Source: Thamnaconus septentrionalis
Taxonomy: Eukaryota; Chordata; Actinopteri; Tetraodontiformes; Monacanthidae
Assembly: GCA_009823395.1 (NCBI GenBank)
Contig: CM020501.1
Location: 636,861 to 700,860 of the forward strand
DNA: 64,000 bases
Direction: 5' to 3'
Below, in pieces: positions 53,076 to 63,733 of this stretch. Made by a program: the position numbers and the translations under genes. Every line of letters begins with the position of its first letter. Position 1 is the stretch's first letter. The notes beneath the pieces are model-generated. The model did no database searches. It was not told the DNA's origin and was given only the letters and a program-made list of their open reading frames with translations.

Positions 53076-54599
53076 TAGTCATTGAGATGAGCAGCAACCC
53101 CACCCTCCCCTCTCACCAAGGGCGGGGCTCCAAAGTGAGGTCAGTGTGGCGGCGGCGCTGCTGGAGCTAAATTAGCAGGACGGCTAGTATGGGGGAGGAG
53201 GGGCAGGGGGTCAGGGGTCAAGCGGGTTCATTTCACTGAGATGCTCGCCACCACAACCGCCGCCACTGCCGCCTGGCGCTCCATTCAGGCTGCATTAGGA
53301 GCAACAATGGACTTCCTGCCTTCTAATTAGTGGAGGTTAATTGGGGAGTGGGGGGGGGCAGTTTACAGGCTGCAGTCGGGAGGCCTGAGGGGGAGGGGCC
53401 AGCAGCTCCAAGCATCAGAAAACTCACTCACTGGCGGCACCACCATCACCCAACTTCAACCTGGGCGGATCAGCTGTCTGAAGCATCCTCTCAGCTGTTG
53501 GCCATGATGTCATCCATCAAGAGGGTGTAGCTAGGCCAAGCTAAGCTAAGTTAAGCCAAGCTATGGATGTGGCTCCAGGAGCGGCGGTCTCAGCAGGAGA
53601 GCAGCTAACAAAGCCTTCAGGTGGGGGTGGGGGGGTGAGAAGAGGGCAGAGCTGTGAGAGACGAGCTACGCTACACTAACTGGCAACGCAACAACGGTTC
53701 AGGAGCAGGGAGAAAACCACCAGGGTTTTTTCGGGATTGAAGGAAAAAAAATTTACACATTAACAACAACAAAAAAAAATCAACACACAACATTGATGAC
53801 TGTCACATGACCCTGAGGAAGAAAACCCCTCTGCTGGAGCTGCCAGCTGAGCTGGAAGGCTAGCGTGAGCAGCGCAAGTAGAGGCCCACCTCCTCCATCC
53901 GACTGAGGTTGAAAGCATTAGCATGCGGCTAATATCACACCGACAACAGTTTAAAGTTCTCCCTCTACCCCAAGCCGTGGGACGACCACGGCAGAGTTTT
54001 CCATTTCCCAGGTGAACCTTCTGCGTCGACGCCCAACAATTTAATGCGCCCTCATGAAAATTACGGCGTATTAACAAGAGTTCGCTGCTCAGCTCGGCTG
54101 CTAGCTAGCACAAACTAGCGGCACCCGTTCTCCAAATGGCCGCCGCTACTGTGACGGAGGCGGGGAAAAGAAAAAAAAAACAAAGCCGGTGGCCGCGTGG
54201 CACATTAGCGGCAGCAAGAGATCCCCCTCTTGGAGTTGGGGACGCCACTCAGGGATCGTGGGTAATTTGTGATAATGTGCGGGTCAGCGTGCTGCGGTAA
54301 TGACGGTAATCACGCTGGCTGTTAGGCTAATTTCACTTTTGAAGCGCCCATTTCCCTGCTGCTGCTGCTGTTTGGCGGCGAGGGAGCCGGATGTGCCGTT
54401 TCAACGGACTCCTCTCCCTCCCCGCCCACTCCATCTCGCTCGACGCCGCTCACCGCCGCCGCTCGCCCGCTGACTGACATGCGCAGCAGCACAAAATGTT
54501 AATGAAACAAAAAAAATCCCTCTGTTCCTCCCGCTAGCAGTTCCGACGGCACCGCAAACAAACGGCCTCCGCTCGTCCATTCAAGTCAGAGTGACGCCG
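53072..54599. other. Gene-free GC-rich stretch
   Basis: GCTAAGC-type short repeat at 53528-53565, A-runs at 53742-53779 and 54168-54181. 54240-54345 has AT-rich words (GTAATTTGTGATAATG, GGTAATCACG, GGCTAATTTCAC) spaced in GC-rich DNA. No gene. Confidence 0.35.
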
Positions 54600-55030
54600 A
54601 AACAGCGGCTATTCTGCTGCAAATATCAAGTTGAAGCGGCGGCGGCGGCGGCGGTGAGGCCTTTTGTGGGTCGATGGGTGGGGGAGGGGTCTTGATATGC
54701 GGTGTGGAGCCTTTCAAAGCCGTTTGTTAGACTCAATTTCTTCCTCCGTTACATCGGCAGATTACGTTTCAGGCAAACAAGCGGCGCTATTATGCTGAGA
54801 GAATGACAAGGTGCGGCGGCGAGGGGGGAGGGGGAGGGGGAAGCAGAGGAGGCGGCGGGAACACGGAGAGGGCCGGCGAGATTGAAGAGGTGATGAGACA
54901 GCAGCAGCGGGACGGAGGCGTGCGGCATGTTGTCAAGGCTCGCCGCAGGTTATGCAAATGGAGGCTCTCAATGATTGCGGTGACGCTTGTTTCCTCTGAA
55001 TCAGGGATCACATCGCACACAGACACATGG
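54600..55030. promoter_or_regulatory. Candidate conserved non-coding region
   Basis: Contains (GGC)n at about 54638-54654, AT-rich words (GCAAATATCAAG, GACTCAATTTC, CAGATTACG) and a POU octamer ATGCAAAT at 54952-54959 followed by CAATGATTGCGG. Resemblance to vertebrate enhancers is inferred from composition only. Confidence 0.3.
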
Positions 55031-55724
55031 ATAGATGGACAGACAGACGGAGGGACGGACGGCCTCAGGATGGAATGTCCCATTATAGAGGCAGCGGCAT
55101 CCAGATCCTCATTACTTCTATAAAAAGACGTGTCCACACATCCTGGTGAGTTGCTTCTCAGACAACAGCCACCAGATGAAAATGTGAAAACCAAACGGGA
55201 AGTGCTTCATGTTCTTCCTGAGAGCCGCAGCAGCGACAACCATTCAAACACATTTGAATATTTCCACTTTTCAGGTGCAGGAGCAGCAACAAATGTCTCC
55301 TTTCCTCTTGATTTCTATTTCTGTCTGTGTAAATGTGACACTTTGTGAATCTACTTTTCCATGCAGTGGGTTTCACCACCAATTTGAACCTGCCTTGGCA
55401 GTAACAACAACAAAAACAACAACAACAACAACAGCCACGCGTCTGGTCCCTGAAAAAGTAAAAAATTCTTCATCAGCTAGCTGGTTTGCCCGCCAAGGTT
55501 AGCATGCAGCAGAGCGGCTCGGCCAATCAAAAACTGTGGAACTCTGCCGTAGGACGGCAAACTCTTCGAGTGTCACACATGAAGCTAGCTGGTTAGCTGC
55601 TAATCTTGACTTGGAGGTGGAGTCTGGTGGAGGTCGGTCCTATCTTGCTGCATTGCCTCTCGTAGAGTGTTGGGTGACAAGGACAAACATCAGATCATCA
55701 GAAACATCAGATTAGGTTCAGGAG
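55031..55724. other. Gene-free stretch
   Basis: (CAA)n at 55404-55432. No gene recognised. Confidence 0.4.
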
Positions 55725-55790
55725 TCCACTTCAGACCAGGCTGGTCCACTTCAGCTAGGTCTGGTCCACTTCAGACAGTTCTGGTCCGGT
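55725..55790. repeat. Short CTGGTCCACTTCAG minisatellite
   Basis: About three units of roughly 22 bp (GTCCACTTCAGACCAGGCTG and variants). Confidence 0.7.
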
Positions 55791-56108
55791 CCAGTCGTGT
55801 CAATGCCAGCATCAGGCTGAGGCGGAGCCTTGACGTCCTTCACTAGTGCAGCTGCTGCTCTGACTGTGATTGCCATCTAGTGACTGGACATAGACACATA
55901 CACACACAATTTCCTCACCTGTTTGGGGGATGATGACAACACAATTCACCTGTCCAGGTGAGTACTTTTTCTTCTTTTTCTATATACCTAGTGAATGATA
56001 CTAAAAACGTTGTATTATTATAGTATTTCTTCTGATTGTTTTTTTCTGCTCTTGCTGTTTTTTCTTTTGCTGTGAATGCTGTTTTTTGCTGTTTGCACAC
56101 AGATATAT
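55791..56108. other. Gene-free stretch
   Basis: T-rich after 55965 (CTTTTTCTTCTTTTTC…). No gene. Confidence 0.4.
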
Positions 56109-57122
56109 TACGGCTGTCGAAGTTAACGCATTAACTTCGAACGGGGGTCATACAAAAACCGCACTCGAGCCGCAGAGCTCCTGTTCAGACAACTCCTTGT
56201 ACCTCTCCATGTCGTGCGTGCGTAGGCCAGAAGCCGACCGAGGAAGTGCCGCAAAGCGCCGTGGAACAGAGCCCGCTTCCATTCGGTGCGCACTTCCGCG
56301 GCTGCCGTTTCGGCGTCTGGTCTATTTTGTGCGCGAGCCTTGAGCAATCTGTGTCAAGCTGGACAGGAAGTACCGTCACTGGCAAATGCGATCATATTTG
56401 TGTACATTATATTTGTCAGTCTCTAGTATCAGAGTACGAGAGAGATGAAACAAACATACAAACACACACACAAGCGATGAAGGGACACAGTTAAATGGCC
56501 AACCTCGCACGCAAGTGAAAAGGAATTGTTTTATTTGTACACCTTAATGGTTAGAAGCAATGACTTGAGAATACCTCAAGGTTTGAGTCTTTTTTTGCAA
56601 GTATCTGGACAGTTTAAGTTTGTAATCGTTTTGGAATGTTCTGGCAGCTGTGGCTCAGTTGGTAGAGTGGGCTGAGAATTGATGATCGAAGGGTTGGTGG
56701 TTCAAATCACGCATCCAACTCTCCACATGTCTGAAGTGTCTTTGGGCAAGACACTGAACCCCAAACTGCTCCCAATGGGGCTGCCAATGCCTTGCATGGC
56801 CGCAGCCACCCATTGGTGTGTGAATGTGTGAGTGAAAGGGAGACAGAGAGGCCATTGGAAAGCACTTTGGACTGTGAAGGTGCTGGAAAGCGCTATTTAA
56901 GTGCAGTCCATTTACCATATGTTCTAATGAAGAAAAAAAATATATATTTCCACAAAGGAATTATCCTCCCCAATTTTTCCTAGAGTATAAGAAACACAAT
57001 ATGTCTTGTTAAGTTACATATAGAGCAGGGTAAAAAAAAAAAGTACACTTATTTTGCAATTAATCGCAAGTTAACTAATACGATTAATCCTGATTAAAAA
57101 TTTTAATCAACTGACCGCCCAA
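56109..57122 (+). mobile_element. hAT element, family C copy 2, with SINE inside
   Basis: Left end TACGGCTGTCGAAGTTAACG, right end ATTTTAATCAACTGACCGCC. The termini match those of 30926-32089. The interior 56270-56345 resembles 220-320 of the window. A SINE is inserted at 56643-56918. No clear target duplication. Confidence 0.7.
56643..56918 (+). mobile_element. tRNA-derived SINE with 7-bp target duplication
   Basis: Starts GGCAGCTGTGGCTCAGTTGG (A-box-like TGGCTCAGTTGG), with B-box-like GGTTCAAATCA at 56699, the conserved AAGTGTCTTTGGGCAAGACA body, and a LINE-like 3' end AAAGCGCTATTTAAGTGCAG. Flanked by ATGTTCT at 56636-56642 and 56919-56925. A different SINE family from the one at 30.5 kb. 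Confidence 0.9.
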
Positions 57123-57364
57123 ATGTACATCCATATTTATGGAAACATCAACAAAAATATCTATCTAGAATACACATTATTTTTATTCATTTATTTATTC
57201 TATGTTACGGTAGGAGGGTTAGTGTCTTCATCATGAAGTAATACCATTAATACTGTCAATGTAATAATGATTATTATTGTTGTTGTTCAGTCAAGAGACT
57301 TGACAAAAAAACACACATCTGCTTTATATCGTTTGATGGTTTAACACGTGTTGGATAAGTTGTT
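57123..57364. other. AT-rich gene-free stretch
   Basis: No gene recognised. Confidence 0.4.
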
Positions 57365-57369
57365 TGTGC

Positions 57370-57400
<31 letters not shown>

Positions 57401-57548
57401 TGCGTGTGTGTGTGTGTGTGTGCGTGCGTGTGTGTGTTTGTCCCTCACCTCTTCTTAATGAAATCATGCGGATCAGTGAGGCCCAGCAGGTCAGCCAACA
57501 GATCGGAACTAAGCTGCTGTGACCCGCCTGGTGCTGCCGACGCACACG

Positions 57549-57608
<60 letters not shown>
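57365..57608. repeat. GT/GTGC and CA/GA microsatellites
   Basis: GT and GTGC at 57367-57437, then CA at 57541-57557 running into (GA)n to 57606. Confidence 0.9.
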
Positions 57609-57611
<3 letters not shown>

Positions 57612-57739
57612 GGGATGATCAGGATTTTTCCGTGGTTTCCTGCTGGACAATATTGATCAGTGGCTCTCCCGACTGTTAAAGGGCCAGGCCGCCAATTGGA
57701 GCTGCGATGGGAGCCTCCGCCCACTGAGAAGGCCGAGCA

Positions 57740-58000
57740 GCACTAGCGTCAGATTAGCGTTTATTATGGCGAAGGCTTTAATCACTGCTGGGCTATCGGC
57801 GGCGCCAGGGGACCTCCATTAGAATTAAATTAAACAGTGGAAATGTAAATATTGACAGCATATGCATAATTATTTATTCCGGCAGCAACAGGATCAGAAG
57901 TGATTGCGGCGGCGGCAGCGGCAGCGTTCCCGTTAATATGAAAACACAAACATTTGCATCGACACCTCATAAAAATGCAAATGATGGCAGAACAAATAAA
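57740..58000. promoter_or_regulatory. Candidate conserved non-coding element with paired octamers
   Basis: Long AT-rich words free of simple repeats (TAGAATTAAATTAAACAGTG, GCATATGCATAATTATTTAT). Two inverted perfect octamers: ATTTGCAT at 57952-57959 and ATGCAAAT at 57975-57982. The resemblance to a POU/homeodomain-bound enhancer is inference. Confidence 0.4.
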
Positions 58001-58007
58001 ACAAGAC

Positions 58008-58008
<1 letters not shown>

Positions 58009-58049
<41 letters not shown>
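58009..58049. repeat. (AAT)n microsatellite
   Basis: About 41 bp. Confidence 0.95.
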
Positions 58050-58051
<2 letters not shown>

Positions 58052-59761
58052 CACACAGACAGACGCCCCCCAGAGAAATGTCAGCACGGGGCAAGCCGCC
58101 GTTGTCATCAACCCCCCTCTCCCAGAGCCGTCCCACCTGCAACCTCAGCAGGGGGTCAAAGGTCATCAAACAGCACCAGCAGCAGACTGATCTGATGGTG
58201 TAAAAGCTGCTCAAAGGCGCCACACAGCGGGTAATTAGCTGCGGCAGTTGGGACGAGGGTCTCCCTGCGAGGCACGGAGATGGGACAGGGCGGGGGAGGA
58301 GGGGGCTCCACATCACAGAAATTACAAATGCAATTGTCTTGGTTGGCAAATTGACTTTTTCATTCAGCCGCTGCAATAATTAAATATGGGACGCCCCGGG
58401 TCGGTGGTGGCAGCGGGGGAGCGGGGGGGCTGAGGAGGTGGGGGTGTGAGGAGGAGACGGGCGGTGGCATCATCTTTATTCATTGTGGCAGCGCAACACA
58501 AAAGTTCACCTTCCCGCCATCATCCACACTCTCACTCGCACTCCAAGTTCAGCAGGACGTCTGATTGGCCGACGACGAGGAAGTGGAGGCTCAGAAGGAA
58601 CGTGACCACGACCAAACCGGCCCTGCCACATGCCGGAACTCACTTCCTGTTCGCCAGGGGTTTCAGCCGCCTGGAAAAACTACTGCGCTTCCGACTCCTC
58701 CCTGCAGAAGGCGACCTTTAACCCCCCTCCCGCTCCAACCGCTTTCTGTCCACGTCTCGCAGTTTGGATCCATCTGGATACAGCGGTGCCAGTTTGATGG
58801 ACATCCCAGCAGCGCTGAGCGTGCGTGTGTTGGGGAGGGTGGGGGTGGTGTGTGTGTGTGCGTAAGGGGGAGGCCAGTAAAGCAGAACGCTGGAAAAAAC
58901 ATAAACAAATCAGAAGGAATTAGGTGTGAACGGTGATGGAATATTCATGTGCGCGACAAGCCGTCACGCCACCTCGGCCGCCGCCGCCTCCTCTTGGCGT
59001 CCAGCGCACGCATACGTGCACACGCACACCAGCTGACACCAAATCAAATTAGTCATTAGCAAATTGGATCAACAATTAGAGCAAGAGAACTGCATGCCAT
59101 TAGTGTCAGCTCCCCTCGGCTCCCGATTGGCCAATCGGGAGCCGCCGCCGCCGCCACTGGACTTTGTCCCTTGCGGCCCCGCCCCTCCGTCGAAGCGTCG
59201 GGTGGAGGAGACGCAGAGGCCCTAGCTCAGGGCTCGGGGGCGCCGCCATCCCCTCGCTCCTCGCCAGGGTCACCTCGCGTCAGCGGGCGACCGTTGGGGT
59301 CCCGGTGCCGTGACACGCCTCCCGCCCGCCCCAAACACGGCTGGCGGAGATGGACGCGTTCCATTATGCAAATATGCACACAAGTCACATCCTGTTTGAG
59401 CAACTTCAGACAAACTGTCACAAGATTTCCCATCAGTACGAGCGTCGACGTGACCCAGGCGGCCGTGCTAATCGCTTAGCGTTGTTAGCAGAGCGGCGAG
59501 CTGGTCCCGATTGGGCCCTCCTCCTCCCAGACTCCACGCCCCCTACCCCCGAGGACGACCCGTCCTTCACCTCCTCTCCCAGCCCAAACCACTCAGTTCA
59601 GGTCCAACGGCCCTGTGTTGATGTCACAAAGGGCAACGACAACCCTAGCAGTCAACAGACTGAACGTGTGGAAGGTGAAACACCTGCTCTGGTGGAAGGT
59701 GGCTGTAAACACAGGGCTAAGTGGGCCAGGAGACTGAGCAGGAAGGAGGCGGAGCTTGAAT
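58050..59761. other. Gene-free GC-rich stretch with AT-rich islets
   Basis: Islets at 58310-58390 (AAATTACAAATGCAATTGTC, CAATAATTAAATATGGG), 59038-59105 (AAATCAAATTAGTCATTAGC, AACAATTAGAGC) and 59355-59440 (CCATTATGCAAATATGCACA) look like conserved non-coding elements. A 137-codon plus frame at 59350-59763 has no recognisable domain and starts inside the last islet, so I do not call it a gene. Confidence 0.35.
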
Positions 59762-60010
59762 AGAATGGAAGAGAAGAGAATACATTAGAAGAGAATAGAA
59801 GAGAATAGTACTTAATCCCAAATTGGGAAACCATGCTGCTGCAGCACTAAAAACAATACAAAGAAAAGCAGGAAGAGGCGGGGCTTAAGCAGGAAGCAGG
59901 TGGAGCTTGAATAGAATAGAATAGAATAGAATAGAATAGAAGTAATTTAATGATCCCAAATTGGGAAACTACACTGTTGCACCACAAAAAAAAATGCAAA
60001 CACAAAAAAG
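59762..60010 (-). repeat. Two LINE-like 3' tails in direct repeat
   Basis: AATAGAAGAG/AATAG repeats at 59762-59808 and 59910-59940 are each followed by a TAATCCCAAATTGGGAAAC-like phrase. Read on the minus strand this is TTTCCCAATTTGGGATCA then a (TTCTA)n tail. Each is preceded by GGAGCTTGAATAGAAT, so the block is duplicated at about 150 bp. Confidence 0.6.
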
Positions 60011-60239
60011 CAGTAGGTAGGCGGGAATTGGGCAGCAGGTAGGCTACTCACCTTCACACCTTCCAGATATATTTTCCCATCAGATCTCCCGGGAGAAGGG
60101 GAGCGGGGGTCTCATGCCACCGCGCCTGAGCAGGACCTTCAGCAGGATTTGGACCAACCACCGATCAGAGTGCCGGCGAGCGGCGAGCTTCTCCAGGCTG
60201 AGGAAAGACAAGAGAAGGAGGAGGAAGAAGAGAGGAAGA

Positions 60240-60345
60240 GTTTTAATATTCATGCGTCTTCCTCGGCGGAGCAGTTCAGATGGAGCATTAATTAGGAGCC
60301 AGAGGGGAAGAAAAACAAAAACCAGGAGCTGAATGAATAATGAGG
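60240..60345. promoter_or_regulatory. Candidate conserved non-coding element
   Basis: TTTTAATATTCATGCGTC, GGAGCATTAATTAGGAGCC and GCTGAATGAATAATGAGG in otherwise GC-rich DNA. Composition-based inference. Confidence 0.3.
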
Positions 60346-60360
60346 GCGGCTGGAGCCTGG

Positions 60361-60470
60361 CCTCCTGCTCCTCCTCCTCCTCCTCTTCCTCCACTTCCAT
60401 CTCCTCCTCCTCTTCTCCACCTTCCCTTCCTCTTCTTCTTCCCTCGTCCTCCTCCTCCTCCTCCTCCTCT
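60361..60470. repeat. (CCT)n polypyrimidine repeat
   Basis: About 110 bp of CTC/CTT. Confidence 0.9.
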
Positions 60471-61349
60471 GCTGTGCCAGCGGTGTGGGCGGTGAGATGC
60501 ACCGCTGCCCACCACCACCAGGCCCGGTCCGGGTGAACAGTGGGGCTGCTGGGAGTTTTGGTCACCGCCATCACCTCCTCCTGGGCGTCGCAGCGGACCA
60601 GGAAGTTGTGAGGAAGTTGCACTAGTTGGGGGTCAGATGGGCTGGATGATTAATTCCACCTTCCCTGCTGCTGCTGCTGCTGCTGCCTAACCTCGGCACT
60701 TTAAGCTCCCCATTTGAATAAGTTCACTCCTCTGCAGCAACACTCTCTATTCCTTCTCTACTTCGTCTTCTTCTTCTGGTTGCTGCGAGACCTCAAAAAA
60801 AGTTCAGCCGATGAGAGTCTGAAAAATAAAACAAAAATCAGATTTGACGTGGTGGATGAAAACAGCTGAGGAGGGAAAAAGAGAGACAGAGAGAGAGAAA
60901 CTGAAAGCAACGGCTGCAGCAGGAAATGAAAGAGATTTCTGAAAAAAAAATGAGCTAAACATGCAAAACAGAGAAAAACAATGTCTGAGAATTGATGTGA
61001 CTGATGGTTTTTAGTGTGAGAAGGGATGAGTTGATATTATTAATGTTGTATGTTGTTAATATTTGTCCATGCAGCTTCTCCAGAAACATTTTGTGTCATC
61101 CATGCAGCCAATCAGCACGCTGCTCCTGTATCCACCCTCACGTTTCATTAGTAGTTTTCTCCCAAATTGGGACCAATAAAGCACCGCTATTCTATCCTAT
61201 TCTATGTTGGAACTTACGGGCTAAAGTGGAAAACGTGGCTGGAGCAGCGGAGGTGGGCAGGGCCACAGCCACTGCGCATCGATCTGACTGGAACAACACC
61301 AGACCACCGGGCACAGATTCACCTTTCCTGCAGCGCTTTCATCCACAAC
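60471..61349. other. Gene-free stretch with a LINE-like tail
   Basis: (CTG)n at 60668-60686. At 61153-61205, CTCCCAAATTGGGACCAATA then AAGCACCG and TATTCTATCCTATTCTAT is a plus-strand version of the tails at 59.8-60.0 kb. No gene. Confidence 0.45.
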
Positions 61350-61405
61350 CTGCGTGTGTGTGTGTGTGTGTGTGTACACGTGTGTGTGTGTGTGTGTGTG
61401 TACAC
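61350..61405. repeat. (GT)n microsatellite
   Basis: Two GT runs separated by ACAC. Confidence 0.9.
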
Positions 61406-61535
61406 AAAAACAAACATTCAGCTGGATTATAATATAATAACTATTAACATAATCATTATTATATATATACATAATTATGATAAATTATATATTATATATA
61501 TATAACTATGATATATTATATCTATTATAATTGTA

Positions 61536-61588
<53 letters not shown>

Positions 61589-61880
61589 TAGGAATAAGAA
61601 GAATAAGAATAAGAATAAGAATGATAGAATGATAAGAATAAAAATAATAAATTAAAGAAATTTTATTTTTATTATTAATATCCAAGTGAACAAGAGACTT
61701 GTTCAAAGTTCACTGTCAGCAACACAAACAATAAAAAATACATCATACAAAAATAAATCTGAATAAATGCAAATCAAGTAAAAATTATTAATATTCTATT
61801 TGATATTTTCCAAGTATAAACATCAAGATAATAATTATTATTATCATTATTATTATTATTGCTTTGATGTTGATTTAGTA

Positions 61881-61944
<64 letters not shown>

Positions 61945-62330
61945 TTGTTACAATGAAATATAAATGAATGAAATATACATTTAATTTTTCATACATTACC
62001 AGAAGTGATCATAATTGTTTGAACATAATTTTATTTTTGTAATCAGAAATAAATATAATCAGTCTAATATAGACTACAATGTATGCTGCATATGTGTGTA
62101 TCAATATAATGTATGAATTACTATGTACATCTAATAAATAAGTGGTTTAAATATGATAACAAAATAATAATTATATTCATAATAATTACTATCATCATTT
62201 TTTATTACTTACCTCAAATGTAATGACGTTATTAGCATTAATACTATTTTCATGACTATTACAATTAGTTTATTATTATCACCATCATGAATTATTATTA
62301 TTAGCAGTAATAGTATTTAAATGAATAAGA
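61406..62330. repeat. AT-rich block with (TTA)n arrays
   Basis: (TTA)n at 61536-61586, 61842-61862 and 61879-61942 within about 900 bp that is almost free of G and C. Poly-Asn and Ile frames are artefacts. Confidence 0.9.
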
Positions 62331-62831
62331 ATGCCTTTTTTCATCCCACATTTGGGAAATGTGTCTAAAAATAAAGGCAAATAGAGGCATTCCTATTCTT
62401 ATTGTTGTAACATGAATCAGTATCAGTTAGTGGTCGTCCTCCCGTCCCACCTCGCATGTCAGAGGTTGTAGAGTCGGGCTGACAGGTGTCGCGCCCTTTG
62501 ACCCCGAGCAGGTTGAAATGGTACCAGCAAACAGGGCAGTAGTGTGCGTGTGTGTGTGTTCCTCCAGCCATCACAATTCATTACTACTAATTAAGTCTCA
62601 ATAAAATTGCTATTATGATAACTGTGGGGTGTTGGACGGTGGGGGCGACGGGGGCGGGGGGGCTGCAGCTGGTTCGGCCCTGAATGACCCCCCACCCTCG
62701 CACCACCACCAGCACCACACACTCACACAAACACCCCCCCTCCCCCACCACCACCACTCTCTCACTCTGTCTCCCCCTCAACATAAAGGCATGCAGAAGC
62801 ACAGGACGCTGGCTGACAAAGGCTGCTAGCG
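62331..62831. other. Gene-free stretch
   Basis: ATCCCACATTTGGGAAATGT near 62343 resembles the LINE-tail phrase seen at 59.8 kb. G- and C-runs at 62635-62760. No gene. Confidence 0.4.
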
Positions 62832-62848
62832 TGTGTGTGTGTGTGTGC

Positions 62849-62906
<58 letters not shown>
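62832..62906. repeat. (GT)n microsatellite with GC interruptions
   Basis: About 75 bp. Confidence 0.95.
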
Positions 62907-62909
<3 letters not shown>

Positions 62910-63442
62910 AAGGCTTGTCTTTGATTAATTAACACTTTGCAGAGAGTGGGCCCCCGTCACACCGGAGGAGTGAAGATTTGTCGGGGTGACATGATGCTTC
63001 TCAGAGAATCTCATTAGAGCGCCGGCTCCTTCTTCCACGAGCCTCCTTTTCCTCCTCCTCGTCCTCATCGCTCGCCACTCGTGGGGGAAAAGTTGCAGCT
63101 TGCTGCCTCCTTTCTGACCCGAGACGCTCCTCTGCCTGCTCGGCCTCCGCTGCTGCTGCTGGGGATCCGCGTGGAGCTGAAAACAAACCAGTATCAGCTC
63201 CAGTATTTCCCTCTGTCACACACACAGCATATGTATTTAATTTAATTGTATAAATGTTAAACAGTCGTGTCAATTCATTAAAGTTCTAAGTGCGTAAACA
63301 TGCTTGATGTGATGGGTTTGTGTGTGTTGTCATTTACTGACAAATTACTGTACTGTTGTCTTAAAAATATTACAACTCATTAATAAAAAATAATTTGAAT
63401 ATTTAAAATGTGTGGAAAATTTTTAAGGAAGCCTGGAATTTA
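62907..63442. other. Gene-free stretch
   Basis: GC-rich to 63190, then AT-rich. No gene. Confidence 0.4.
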
Positions 63443-63498
63443 AGGAAGCCCGCCTCACAGGGCGTTTTGTAATTAGGCCGTTGTCAGGTGGGCTTCCT
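63443..63498. repeat. Short inverted repeat
   Basis: GGAAGCCCGCCTCAC and GTCAGGTGGGCTTCC are near-complementary arms about 25 bp apart. TTTAAGGAAGCC is also directly repeated at about 63421 and 63440. Confidence 0.6.
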
Positions 63499-63705
63499 AA
63501 AATAACGGCAGCAAGCGCAAGATGGCAGCTAGCTTAGGAGCAAGAGCCTTATTGTTCTATATATTGTATGTATATTCTTCTGTATATTCTTATGTATTTC
63601 TTACATATTTCTATGTATATATATGAGAACCATTCTAGGGGTAGGAAAAATCAAATGACTTTTATTGTGCTGCAAATAAACACTTTTATTAATGTATTTA
63701 TTGGC

Positions 63706-63733
63706 AGTATGGATAGTATGTACTATCCATACT
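63706..63733. repeat. Perfect 13-bp palindrome
   Basis: AGTATGGATAGTA (63706-63718), spacer TG, TACTATCCATACT (63721-63733). Confidence 0.9.

Noticed and set aside
56643..56715. Possible tRNA gene
   Set aside because: A- and B-box-like words belong to a SINE head; the cloverleaf is not maintained and target duplications flank the whole 276-bp element.
59350..59763. 137-codon plus-strand frame
   Set aside because: No family likeness, GC-rich DNA where stops are rare, and it begins in a non-coding islet.
60080..60622. 180-codon minus-strand frame with Glu-rich stretch
   Set aside because: The Glu-rich part is the complement of a (CCT)n repeat; no domain on either side.
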